NCBI GenBank assembly: GCA_015501595.1
Contig: JADNRX010000848.1
Coordinates: 1-20,283, forward strand
Reading direction: 5' to 3'
Length of the DNA stretch: 20,283 nucleotides
From: Hymenopellis radicata
Taxonomy: Eukaryota > Basidiomycota > Agaricomycetes > Agaricales > Physalacriaceae
Part shown: piece after piece, positions 1 through 9,208 of the stretch
Layout: every line of letters starts with the position of its first letter
Numbering within the stretch: the stretch's first letter is position 1
The notes under the pieces: model-generated
What the model was told of the DNA's origin: nothing
The model's input: the letters and a program-made list of their open reading frames with translations, nothing else
Database searches by the model: none
Position numbers and translations under genes: made by a program

Positions 1-1433
1 CGGTCTTCTGGGAGTGTACGGTAAGGTCGTACGCAGCTCGATCAGCACAGCCCACGCATTCCGTCCAACCGTATGAATTCTGAATTTCGGCATCCCAGCA
101 GTCCGTAGCATAATGCGCCATCTCGTTAGCCATATGCTGCCGGAAGCGTAGTCGCGCAGGATCGACGCCAATTTTTAGGAGGAACTGGTAAATGCGGACC
201 ATGAAGTATCCGAGGGTTTCGTTGGCAATGACACCCTTGTCAACAGCCTCACCAACGGTCATAGTGGTAACCGAAGTGCTGCCCCCAACCTGGACATGGC
301 GGTCCAGAAGAGCCAAAGAGACATCGCGGACCTCTTTGAAGCGAGCATGTCTCTTATCCTCAGGATCAACGTAGTGCTCGATCTCTGCCATTGTAAACTC
401 GCGAACGCGCAGTAGACCCGCGCGAGGTGATATCTCATTACGGAACGAACGCCCAATCTGCGCCGAGGCAAACGGAACGCGTCCATTGTTGAATTCGAGG
501 AGACGGTTAAAGTTGAGGAAATGGCCTTGGGCTGTTTCTGGGCGAAGATAACTGATAACAGGTCAGTTTATGTTGACGGCAGGCGGTTAGTACGTACCCA
601 GGGAACTTGCCGGTAGGACCGATGCTAGTCGTGAACATTAAGTTGAACTGCGCAGGTTCGCCGACATCATTGTCAGTGTCCGGATTCCGGATGTTGTACT
701 TGCGACAGAGTTCGCCGAGCTCTGGGCCAGAATAGTTGTCAAGCTAAGTGGCGAGATAAGGAGAATGTTACCAAGTTTAATAGACTCCTCACCTGTGCCA
801 GAATATTGTTGTACTCCTTGGCGACTGCCGGTTCAAGCTGAACTTTTGGCGGCGTCTTGTCCTTTTTCTTTTTCTTCGCCGCTGCAGGATCCACAGGTTT
901 CCCAGCACCCGTCCGCAACTCCTCGTCATCAGCCAGCCGCTGCGCCAGGACATTCTTCACCAGATGATCTGCTCGCAGTATATCGCCAGTCTTCGTGTCC
1001 TTCACCATCCAGTCCGCGAACCGAGCAACATGGCCAGATGCCTCGAAAACGGGTGACGGCGTCAGAATTGTCGTGTCGAGTTCGAGCATAGACTCCTCGA
1101 CAATAAAGTGTTTTCGCCATTCCGAGATAATGTTCGCCTGCAGCGATGAGCCCGATGGGCCGTAGTCATACAGTCCAGCGACGCCTATCAAGATTATCTT
1201 CACTTTCCGTTGGGCATAGAGTGAATAAGGGGCGTACCACCGTATATTTCAAAAGAGGGCGCATAGAAAAAGCGTTGGCTCAACAATGCCTCTAATCGGG
1301 GCCTGCTAAACGAGTGCGCCGTCTTATTTACGGCAGCCATGTCGGATTCCGCGCGATATATGTGCTTGGATGCGTGTCGGGACTGCGATGGCCAAAATGG
1401 TCGAGGACGATAAAGGAAACAGCTTCGTCGCAT
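1..1433 (-). CDS. GRS1: Glycine--tRNA ligase (glycyl-tRNA synthetase), 3' part beyond the window
   Basis: Class II aminoacyl-tRNA synthetase charging tRNA-Gly in cytosol and, in fungi, also mitochondria. Exons on the minus strand: 1433 (or 1340)-1238, 1184-793, 743-598 and 551 to beyond 1; introns of 53, 49 and 46 bp are all GT-AG and phases agree. Visible family signatures in order: [14 protein letters not shown] joined across intron 1 to [16 protein letters not shown], a Lys-rich insertion ([10 protein letters not shown]), YLRPETAQG, the class II motif 2 ([10 protein letters not shown]), [35 protein letters not shown] and SYGWTE. The anticodon-binding C-terminus lies off the left edge. The homologous core starts just after the Met at 1340-1338; an upstream in-frame ATG at 1433-1431 adds 31 basic residues that look like a mitochondrial presequence. 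It is divergent from the bestrophin-like gene. Identity is certain; which start is used is inferred. Confidence 0.96.
1341..1433 (-). other. Probable mitochondrial presequence encoded between two in-frame ATGs of GRS1
   Basis: The 31 codons between ATG 1433 and ATG 1340 begin [10 protein letters not shown] and hold about seven Arg/Lys, with acidic residues only at the very end, as expected of a matrix-targeting peptide. The upstream ATG is the first after an in-frame TGA (1448-1446). Its context is poor (T at -3), while the downstream ATG has G at -3 and G at +4, an arrangement suited to leaky scanning. Confidence 0.55.
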
Positions 1434-2041
1434 GCAAAATCCGAGTCAGAAGAAGCTCCTGCCATTTTGGGCAATGCTACGCCAATCGTCCGAGTCGGCT
1501 AACTATCTCGCGTGTCTCGCGTCGTCGTAGTCGTATTACAACCTAGGTTTCCGCAGGAACAGCCTACTTAAGATACATGTATCGAGGGTAGAAATAATGG
1601 TAATAAATATGAACAATACGTAGTCCGTCAACGTCTCCAGCCGTGGTGTCGAGTCTACGACAAAGCTACCATATTGTATGAAATACCGAGCGCGGTATCA
1701 TCTGAATGGTGTGGCACGTAGAGATCAAATGTCTGAGCCAGTAGAGCACGGCGTTATCTGTAAACTAGGGCAGAATGTGGCGGGGGGTGACTGATATCAA
1801 AGAACTGTGATGCGAGTTAAACAAGTCTTCGGATCCAAGCACTTGATTGAGATACGACAAATGCCACAGGCGTCGGTACCGAAAGGGGAAGAGGACTGAA
1901 GCTCAGCTGATCGAGTTCTGAAATGGGCGCAGACTTGACACCTGAACGGTCCTGTATCGTCAACGTAGTCGGGGGGATACATTCACGTTGCGGATGAGGT
2001 GACAGTCCTCCAAAGCAGTCTCCGAAGAGAGCACCGTCCGA

Positions 2042-2228
2042 GCATACTAGCAGCTTCTGGTGCATTTATAATTAGCATGGAATTCGAAGTGTATGATGTT
2101 CATCGCGTCTACGCGCTCGGGTTTTGTGCATCCTCTCGGCGTTTAATGGTGGCCAGGAAGCCCGCCGGCCCCGAGTCCGCGGCCGTTGGTGGTATCTGCA
2201 TACTACTACTAGGAGCTTCTGGTGCATT
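2042..2228 (+). repeat. Pair of imperfect direct repeats
   Basis: Copies at 2042-2066 and 2198-2228 share GCATACTA at the start and AGCTTCTGGTGCATT at the end. The second copy carries extra CTA units in between. The span includes the unique spacer. Confidence 0.7.
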
Positions 2229-2279
2229 GGGAGCACTGTCAGTGGGCGCGTCGAAGCTCTAAAGATTGGAGCATACTTT

Positions 2280-2303
2280 CTAAGTATAGCCTACTATACT
2301 TAG
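2280..2303. repeat. Perfect inverted repeat (10-bp arms, 4-bp loop)
   Basis: Left arm CTAAGTATAG, loop CCTA, right arm CTATACTTAG. The match is perfect but AT-rich, so a chance origin is possible. It sits in the GRS1/bestrophin intergenic region. Confidence 0.85.
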
Positions 2304-3038
2304 TATAGGCTGTTAACGTTCACCATCTCCCTCCTGCCAGTGATAAATGAGTTTCCGAGACGACAATCATACTAACTATTTTAGAGGTGGAGACCTCCCT
2401 CATCTCATCGTAGGCGTGATCCGTCATTGCTGTGGCCCAGCTGTGGCCCTAAATACATTCCATGCTCCCTTCAGGTACTTAAGTATTTAGGTGCATGATA
2501 ATGATGGCTGCCATGGTTGAGCTGACTCATGATGCGCGCGGGCGTCCGTTCCCATTTCGGATCCATATCGAGGGTTTCGATTTGAAAACGATGCAAAGTA
2601 CTCTCCTAGTCCCCTCTACACTCCCCACATATTGCATTTATTCATTATGTGTATTCTTAGAGCTCAAACAGAGCGCCACACCTTGAAACGGAAGAGACAT
2701 TTGCCTCCGCAGCGGAAGCAAAGGTCCGATCGTCAGGGGCTGTTACTATTTTAGGAATCCGAGCCTTGGACTTGGCAACTGCACTGGCGACGATGCATGG
2801 AATTCACGCGGCGAATACTTGGTTTACTGTCTCTTTCCTTTTCACCACCTTTTCCTGTTCCTATTTCCCTCCCCTTCAAAACCTGGTCGCTCACTGTTTC
2901 AAGAGGGTAAGCATGTCAATCGACCTTATCTCCTCTCCGTCACTGATGAACCCCTCAGTGATTGACCGGCGCCCAGAATGGCAAGCGATGGCAACGCTCA
3001 AATACTTCAGGTGCCCTTTCTTTCCTGCGTCGACAAAG

Positions 3039-5196
3039 ATGCCGCCTCTTACCAGTCCAATCGGTGTCCAGCGCAATACCACGTTCTCCCATAAAGGATT
3101 CAGCGTCCCCGATCCGTGAGTGGTCGAAAAATAGTCGCCGAGCGTGCCACTGACCCCCCGTGCCTGCCAGGTTTGCGCCGAGACAAAATCCTGGGCACTC
3201 GTTCTTCAGTGCACTCCTCGCGACCGCGTTATTCCGATGCTGGCATATCATAATCTTGTTTTCTGCTTGGGGGACACTTATCAGCGTGCTTAACCATCAC
3301 GGTCACAAGCTAACATTCCAGCCAACACTTTTGACGGTGTACGTACAGCTACTTAGTTTATGATCCGGCCCAGCTAACAACATATCCTCCGCCAGTATTG
3401 GTACCGTTCTCGGTTTCGTCATTTCCTATCGGACAACGTCGTCCTTCGAGAGGTACAACGAAGGCAGACGCCTGTGGTCGCAGATCATACTAGCGAGCCG
3501 GACCTTTGCTCGCACAACTTGGTTCCATGTACAGGGTACGCGCCACACATCTCTTTCGCCCTGTAACTGATGTATGATATCACACAGATCCGCCTGCTAC
3601 GGAGCAGGAGTCTGCTCAAGTCCTCAAGGCACGGTACATGATAGAGAAGAAGACGGTGATCAACTTGCTCGAGGCATATGCCGTCGCAATTAAGCACTAC
3701 CTTCGTGGCGAAGACGGAATCTATTACCAAGATCTCTACTATCTCGTGAAATTCCTGCCGGCGTACGCGCTGCCAGCTGGGGTGCCCTCCCAGCCTGACC
3801 TCACGGGCATGGGCGACAGCCACTCCTTCACCCACCCCGATTCTCCCGAGCCCAAAATGTCCGAGAATGGAGATCGCCTTGCCTCCGGAGGCTCGTTTCT
3901 GAACCAGCGCACCTCGGTATCTTCCACCGCGACGCAACAACTGCCGCTCCCCGTGACGACCCCGGTTTCGCGCAAGCCCGTATTCCTCGGGCCGTGGAAA
4001 AAGTCGTCGGAAAGCGGCCGTGGCAAGGTCATTCTGCCCAAGGACGACGAGACGTACCTGATGCCGGCGAGCATGCCGCCCAAGTACCACCTCTTTGATC
4101 TCTTCCCGTTCTCGCTGTTCATCAAGTGCTATACCAAGCGCGGACGGGAGATCAAAGGCAAAAAGGCGGCACGGCTGAGGGCCAAGATGAGGAACCAGGC
4201 GATCTCGCACAATTTGCCTTTGGAGATTTCGTTGTATCTCGTAAGTAACCCAGTCGTGATGGGCTTCGTTGCTGACACCATTTGTGACCAGAGTTCCTAT
4301 ATATCGGCGTTGCAGGCCAGGAAGGCTGCGGACGTGCCAACGACAAGTGAATTGACTTTTTCTTCCTGCATGGGGCGGAATGGCTCATTGTCCGCATTTT
4401 CTAGATACGCTGTTACTCGCTCTGAATCAGCTGGTTGATAGTTTGACTGGATTGGAACGTATTTTAACGACGCCTATCCCATTCTCGTGAGTTGACCGTG
4501 CCGGCCGTCGTTTTATGTCCTGTTTATCTGGTCTCCAGGTACTCTATTCACTTGTGGGCGGTCTGTATCTTGTATAACCTCTGCCTCGTGAGTTGCTTAT
4601 CATCCCTTGTTACCTGTACTGAAACGTCGGATGTAGCCATTCCAGATCTGGAGTGCTCTAGGATGGATCACTATCCCGGCGAGTTCTCTCTTGGTGGGTC
4701 CTACAGCTGCAGCTGGGCGTCTACTAAGCGTCGCGATTCAGAGTTTCATTTTCTTCGGCTTCCTGGTCGCTGGAGAGGAAATTGAGAGTACGTGTGGGGT
4801 TCGCTTCATCGACAATTGCTGATGTCTTCTTGGTGGTACTCAGATCCGTTTGGTTATGACAAGAACGATCTCGTGAGCTTCTTACTCGGTGGCGTCCGCG
4901 ACGCAGCTTACCATATGCTATTTTCATCGCAGAACATGGATCACTTCACTTCAAACATCATAAGTACGCGGTGATTTCCGTGTCGCCTGTGGCGTTGTAT
5001 TGACGAGTGTTATTCCTTAGGGAACGAACTCCGAGCCATCACGTCGACGGCCCCACCTGATCCTGCTCGATGGGCGTTTGCACAGGAGAACGACCTTCTG
5101 TTCGCGGGGAATTATGCGAATGATGAGCGTGTCACCCCGGAGGAATGGATGAAGCGAGGCTATGGAAGTATGCAGGTGGCCGCCAGCTTGATGTAG
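3039..5196 (+). CDS. Bestrophin-like / UPF0187 family anion channel
   Basis: Multi-pass membrane protein of the fungal bestrophin-like (RFP-TM/UPF0187) family; relatives conduct chloride. Exons: 3039-3115, 3171-3338, 3396-3535, 3588-4240, 4292-4346, 4405-4486, 4539-4587, 4637-4693, 4742-4787, 4844-4872, 4933-4963, 5021-5196. Eleven GT-AG introns of 48-60 bp all keep phase, giving 520 residues. Signatures in order: ALLATALFRCWHIIILF (first membrane helix), GTVLGFVISYRTTSSFERYN, EGRRLWSQIILASRTFA, ARYMIEKKTVINLLEAYAVA, HYLRGEDGIYYQDLY, a roughly 100-residue Ser/Pro-rich linker, PPKYHLFDLFPF, NQLVDSLTGLERILTTPIPF, GFLVAGEEIENPFGYDKNDL and MDHFTSNIIRNELRAI. Met 3039 gives a usual-length N-terminus with A at -3; upstream in-frame Met 2988 is also possible. 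The family call is strong; transport activity is inferred. Confidence 0.93.
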
Positions 5197-5710
5197 ACAT
5201 GGAGGACCTTTTTTTTCTTTGCTAAAATATTTGGTCTCCAGCATCTGGACTGGATTTATGATTTCCACATGCACACTCACTCGCATTCATTGGACTTTCT
5301 CTTGCATATATTACACATACATACACACTTAGATCAGCCATTGTGCATTTTTTGTCTCTGTTTATTAATCGGTACTTAATCGCATTGTTTGTGTTTTTAC
5401 TTGCGGTTTAGAAGAAGAAGAATGACACACGTTGCAGAGCACCAAAGCCGTTGACGGTTTGAACGCCACTTGCGAATCTCGCGCCTCAGGACAATGGTGG
5501 GTTTCGAGCACTGGCCCTGAGCATGAGCGCTTAGTAAGCCGGTTACTTTGAGTCACCGGCGATCCGATGGCAAACGCGACTTGTTCACCAACCACGACGT
5601 CGTTTGAGCTCGTTTTACCTCTCCGTCGCTTGATTTTGTACCCAAACCCTGGAAATACTATTGATCTATATTTCCATCTCTTTGTGAACTGTTCGAATCC
5701 CCGGAACACG
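5197..5710. other. Convergent 3' intergenic region
   Basis: Lies between the 3' ends of the bestrophin-like gene (plus) and the coiled-coil gene (minus). It is AT-rich near 5205-5235 and 5340-5400, as expected of 3' UTRs. Open frames on both strands here lack coding character or recognisable motifs. Confidence 0.6.
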
Positions 5711-6211
5711 TCAATTATCATCACCATCCTCCATCTCCTCATCTTCTGTTTCATGCCAGTCCTCTACCAGCGTTTCTACGTCCTCCAGCTCACTTGCCAG
5801 CTCATCCTGGACATCCTCTCCACCAAACATCGCCTCTGCTGCCAGCCTAGCTACCTCCGCTTCACAGACGAGCTGCGCATGCGCGGTGAATGCGGCTTCC
5901 AGAGCATCCTGCTTTTGAGCCAAGCGTTTAACGTGCGATTTCAACGGGATGGTGATTTTATCCTTCCACAAGCGTCTCAGCTTCTCCATCTGGTCGTCAA
6001 GGAGCTTGCACATCATGCCTTTAACTCTGATTTGGCTGATCGACGTGATTAACTGGGTTGCTGCAATTCGATCCGTAACATCCTGCGCTTTCTTGTTCTT
6101 CTTCACAATCTTTTCCTTTGTGGCCTCCGCAAGATTTCGATCGAATTCAGCCTGCTCGTTCCTTCGTGCTTGCTCTACACCTGATGCTCCAAGTTCTCGA
6201 GCCCGAGCCAT
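5711..6211 (-). CDS. Acidic coiled-coil protein of unknown function, possibly 5'-truncated
   Basis: An uninterrupted 166-residue frame, very rich in Ala, Glu, Lys, Arg and Asp. It begins MARARELGASGVEQARRNEQ and continues with long heptad-like helices, for example around residues 8-45 and 75-125. It ends in an acidic tail (DWHETEDEEMEDGDDN). No enzyme motif, signal peptide or membrane segment is visible. The same frame stays open upstream to a TAA at 6382-6380 and reads like protein (NHTQQFVNAFFRAEDHKYA just before the Met) without another Met. The true start may therefore lie further out or have been lost. Upstream lies a degenerate 38-bp minisatellite. I do not recognise the family; it could be a fragment of a dispersed, element-associated gene. 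Confidence 0.6.
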   Translation of the reverse strand: MARARELGASGVEQARRNEQAEFDRNLAEATKEKIVKKNKKAQDVTDRIAATQLITSISQIRVKGMMCKLLDDQMEKLRRLWKDKITIPLKSHVKRLAQKQDALEAAFTAHAQLVCEAEVARLAAEAMFGGEDVQDELASELEDVETLVEDWHETEDEEMEDGDDN

Positions 6212-6410
6212 TGCATATTTGTGATCCTCTGCGCGGAAAAAGGCATTAACGAACTGCTGGGTATGATTTCGCGTGAACGCAGCGATGGTGTTGTGCTGCT
6301 GAAGCGTCGATGATGGATTTATGTGTGCGAAGACGATGTAGGAACCGAGTACGCCTTCGTTCCTATCATTTGTCGCGGGTTAAACCCATGTCGCTGGCGC
6401 CGCTTACTGC

Positions 6411-6642
6411 AACACGAGCAGCCGACATCCAGACCAGCCACAACCATACCCTCGCTCCATATCAAAAATCATGGCCTCGCTACACAAGCAGCAGAGGTCC
6501 AAATCATATGCATTGCCCCCGCTGCACGAGCAGTGGTCCAACCCGTTGTACGAGCAGTCGAGGTCGAAGCACAAAATCCCTCGTTACACGAGCAGCTGAG
6601 GTCCAAACACATAATCCCTCGCTACACGAGCAGCCGAGGTCC
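6411..6642 (+). repeat. Degenerate minisatellite, unit about 38 bp
   Basis: About six or seven copies of a unit of the form CCTCGCTACACGAGCAGC followed by a GAGGTCC core and an AAACACATAATC-like tail. The clearest copies start at 6475, 6541, 6579 and 6617, the last three exactly 38 bp apart. Copies nearer 6411 are shortened and diverged. As the unit is not a multiple of 3, it is unlikely to be a protein repeat. Confidence 0.85.
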
Positions 6643-6992
6643 TGTTTATGACGGGATGGTGTCAAAGTTTAGAGGTCTTCCTGATGGGCTTTCTGGAGGC
6701 GGTCTAACTCTCGCATTGTGGGGCTACAGCTCGATCATTAATTGACGAGGAAGAATCTCTACGACAACCCATCTTTAGCGCACTTTGACAAGCTTCGACA
6801 ACGCAATTCCGCCCAATTGATAGTGCTCCCTGCATCCGAAGTTCCTATCATACTCGGATACGCCAACGGCCGCGGAGGGGGCCTGACGGGCTTCGTGGCC
6901 ACCAACGCCAATCTGACGCCGAGAGCATATACAATCCTTCGCGACCCCAAGACCCGAGCGCGCAATCGCGTGTAGACGAAAATTATACAGTT
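6643..6992. other. Intergenic stretch downstream of the Trs33 gene
   Basis: Between the minisatellite and the stop codon of the Trs33 gene. Overlapping short open frames on both strands (about 6742-6975) lack ATG starts and known motifs. I see no gene here. Confidence 0.55.
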
Positions 6993-7941
6993 TCATGCCT
7001 TGTGCTCTTTCGGAAGTTTGACCTGGAAAGTACCTGGCAAGATAGAGATGTAAGTTTCACTTTCGAGCCTGAATAGTAACAGACGACTAACATTGAGGTA
7101 GCGACGTGATTTCAGGTGTAACCGTCCCATTGTATCCGAGACGCGACAGTGCGCCTTTGATGATACCGGCGGGCAGAGCGACGTACTACGCATCGAGGTA
7201 TATGAAAAACAGAAGCGAGGGAGAAGTAAATAAAGACGAACCGTTCTAGCTTTCTGGACAGCGTCAGCTCGTCCTTTCCAAGATGACAACCGAGATATAG
7301 GTTTAAAGGAGTTATCTTGCAGCACATATACACCCTGAAAGATTACAATGAATGACAGTCCTGAACAAATGGTTAAACGTACTCGATGATTCGTCCGCAG
7401 GTTATCAACCTGCTTATCCCAGCATGCAGACCAGATATCTTTACAGATAAACTTGACAGCCTCCAACGTTTCCGAAAAGAGCGGTTTGTCCGAGCACAGT
7501 CTACGACACGCATGAGCACCGCACCAACGACAAAGCGCAGTCAACACACCGTTCACTAAAGCTCCCTCCAATATGCACACCAATTGCCTCTAGACGCGTC
7601 CTTAAAGCCTCCTCCGCCTCATCCTCTGGCCCAACATTCCGTCTCGATCCAGACGTCAAACTCGTCGTCGAGTCCCTCGGGTTGTCCTTCATCGGAGGCG
7701 CAGGCGGCAGTGGCGGAGGTATCAGTCCACTCTCCACCATCTCCTGCTCGATCTTTTTAGCGCGCGCCGTGGCCACGGCCGACGATTCTCGCAGCGCATT
7801 GACTGCCTCGATCATGAAGTAGTCCATCATCGCCCCGTCCACCATGTGGGATGGCGGTTCCGCTAGCATCGCCAGAGCGGGCGGTACCAGAGATGAGGCG
7901 ACTTTGGAGGGCGCTGTGCTGACAGAGTTGCGCGCCGACAT
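6993..7941 (-). CDS. TRS33: Trafficking protein particle (TRAPP) complex subunit 6 / Trs33
   Basis: Small subunit of the TRAPP tethering complexes that activate Ypt/Rab GTPases in ER-Golgi and later Golgi traffic. Exons on the minus strand: 7941-7550, 7500-7383, 7334-7242, 7185-7092, 7033-6993; GT-AG introns of 49, 48, 56 and 58 bp keep phase, giving 245 residues. The N-terminus is low-complexity (MSARNSVSTAPSKV), followed by VDGAMMDYFMIEAVNALR and a Pro-rich loop. The diagnostic Trs33/TRAPPC6 core follows: EALRTRLEAIGVHIG, LCSDKPLFSETLEAVKFICK, DIWSACWDKQVDNLRTNHRG, VYVLQDNSFKPISRLSS, YVALPAGIIKGALSRLGYNG, TVTPEITSLP and CTFQVKLPKEHKA. The Met at 7941 starts the conserved part; an upstream in-frame ATG at 8088 is probably in the 5' UTR. 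Identity rests on the strongly conserved C-terminal half. Confidence 0.95.
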
Positions 7942-8417
7942 GATGGTAGGAGGGAAAGGCTGGACTTGCCTATTTAGGACATTGTCGCCACACTTGCTGG
8001 GTGACGCGGATGATAAGTATGATTCACTAGCTACTACGCATTGTTGCGAGCGCCAGCTCGGATCCATAGAGTTCGTGATCACCCCCACTTTTTTGGTAAA
8101 TGGCGAGCAGCCCCTTCAATTCTCCTTCGTTCTCCCTGGAAATTTGTGCAGCCGGTGACCGTACACAAATCACCTTCCGAATTCGAGTCGGCCTTGGAAA
8201 GAAAGAGTTTTGTTCTGGGCTGACATTTGTCGCTCTTTCTCGAGTGAGGGCAATAACGGATCTGATGTTGGTTGAGAGTTTTGATTATTCTAGGGTGAAG
8301 AACTTGGGTGGTAGACCGCTACAGGAGAGACTAGTTGACTTTTCGCGTCGTTACATAAATCAATCTTATTGAATCTCACAGTCCTTTGACTGACATCCTT
8401 GATCCCTCAGATTTCAT

Positions 8418-8465
8418 GGCGGCGTAGCCGCCTCGCTAGGGCGCTCGCATCCGTGGGCATCCCAC
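8418..8465. repeat. Two adjacent short GC-rich hairpins
   Basis: GGCGGC-gta-GCCGCC at 8418-8432 and GTGGG-cat-CCCAC at 8453-8465, both perfect with 3-nt loops. They are short enough to be chance, but the pairing within 50 bp is noticeable. Confidence 0.7.
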
Positions 8466-8516
8466 AGTTCTATTTTATAAGAAATATTAGGTATCCATTT
8501 GACGTTCCAGCTTCCC

Positions 8517-8534
8517 GAGTATGAGTATGAGTAT
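8517..8534 (+). repeat. (GAGTAT)3 microsatellite
   Basis: Three exact tandem copies of GAGTAT, followed by a partial GAG. Confidence 0.9.
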
Positions 8535-9208
8535 GAGTTGGGGCTAACACTCCTGTAACTTTATAGTTTCAGTCGTGTTTCCGCGCCGGCGTGTCCCGGC
8601 CACACGCTCGCGGTCACCAACACAATGTCACATTTGAGTGGGGACTCAAGTTCCCGTCGCCTGCATACACTGCGGTGATGAGTGACGGACGACTACCAGA
8701 CCCATGGCAGCCATCCAATAAGCCGGATTGAACCGATGAGCCGAATAGTCGCGTCCTCCCGACAGAGAGATACTACCTCCTGTTGTATACGAGAACCCGC
8801 GAGACTGACACTTGATGCGAATCGAAAGTTAATCTAGAGATTCAACAACACGCTCAAGGCCTGAGGCTCCACACTTACGTTGTATCACGATTTCCATTCC
8901 ATCTATCATGAAGAGGGTAGACGTGACCCACCTCAAATTGATTCGCGGCTTCAAGAAGGAAAGCCGGAAAGGTCATGGTAGAGTCGGAACAGTTATACAG
9001 CGGAACATCGCGTAGATGTGCTCAAGACACCTGTCACCTACCGTATGGCAGTGGAGTCTAGGGATATAAGGAAGATAGCGCTCCGGCCTCGATCCAGAGA
9101 AAAACTTGATCGACTTAGCGGGGCGTGGTTTCGTCCGGAATACAAACACTATCACTATCAATTAGCAGCATACTGAAAAGACTTGACGAGAAATTCTAGT
9201 GGCAGAAC

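Larger units (their letters stand above)
1434..3038. other. Divergent intergenic region between GRS1 and the bestrophin-like gene
   Basis: About 1.6 kb with no open frame showing coding character or a recognised protein. It should hold both promoters and 5' UTRs, but I see no convincing TATA box. It contains a perfect 10-bp-arm inverted repeat (2280-2303) and an imperfect 25/31-bp direct repeat (2042-2066 and 2198-2228). The bestrophin-like frame stays open back to about 2766, with in-frame ATGs at 2793, 2910 and 2988, so its first exon could start earlier. Confidence 0.6.
7942..9208. other. Intergenic region upstream of TRS33
   Basis: Holds the TRS33 promoter/5' UTR and, from the far side, the 3' end of the 522-residue gene. 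A plus-strand frame starting with ATG at 8100 has no coding character I trust. Two short perfect GC-rich hairpins lie at 8418-8432 and 8453-8465, and a (GAGTAT)3 microsatellite at 8517-8534. No RNA gene recognised. Confidence 0.55.

Noticed and set aside
5690..5705. TGTTCGAATCC, similar to a tRNA B box
   Set aside because: No A box, no acceptor stem and no cloverleaf can be drawn around it.
5365..6052. Overlapping open frames on both strands (5365-5754 minus, 5567-6052 plus)
   Set aside because: They overlap the coiled-coil gene or its 3' UTR, have no motifs, and show amino-acid composition typical of antisense shadows.
8100..8372. ATG-started 90-codon plus frame upstream of TRS33
   Set aside because: No motif, no splice-consistent extension and no coding bias I trust; it lies in the 5' region of TRS33.
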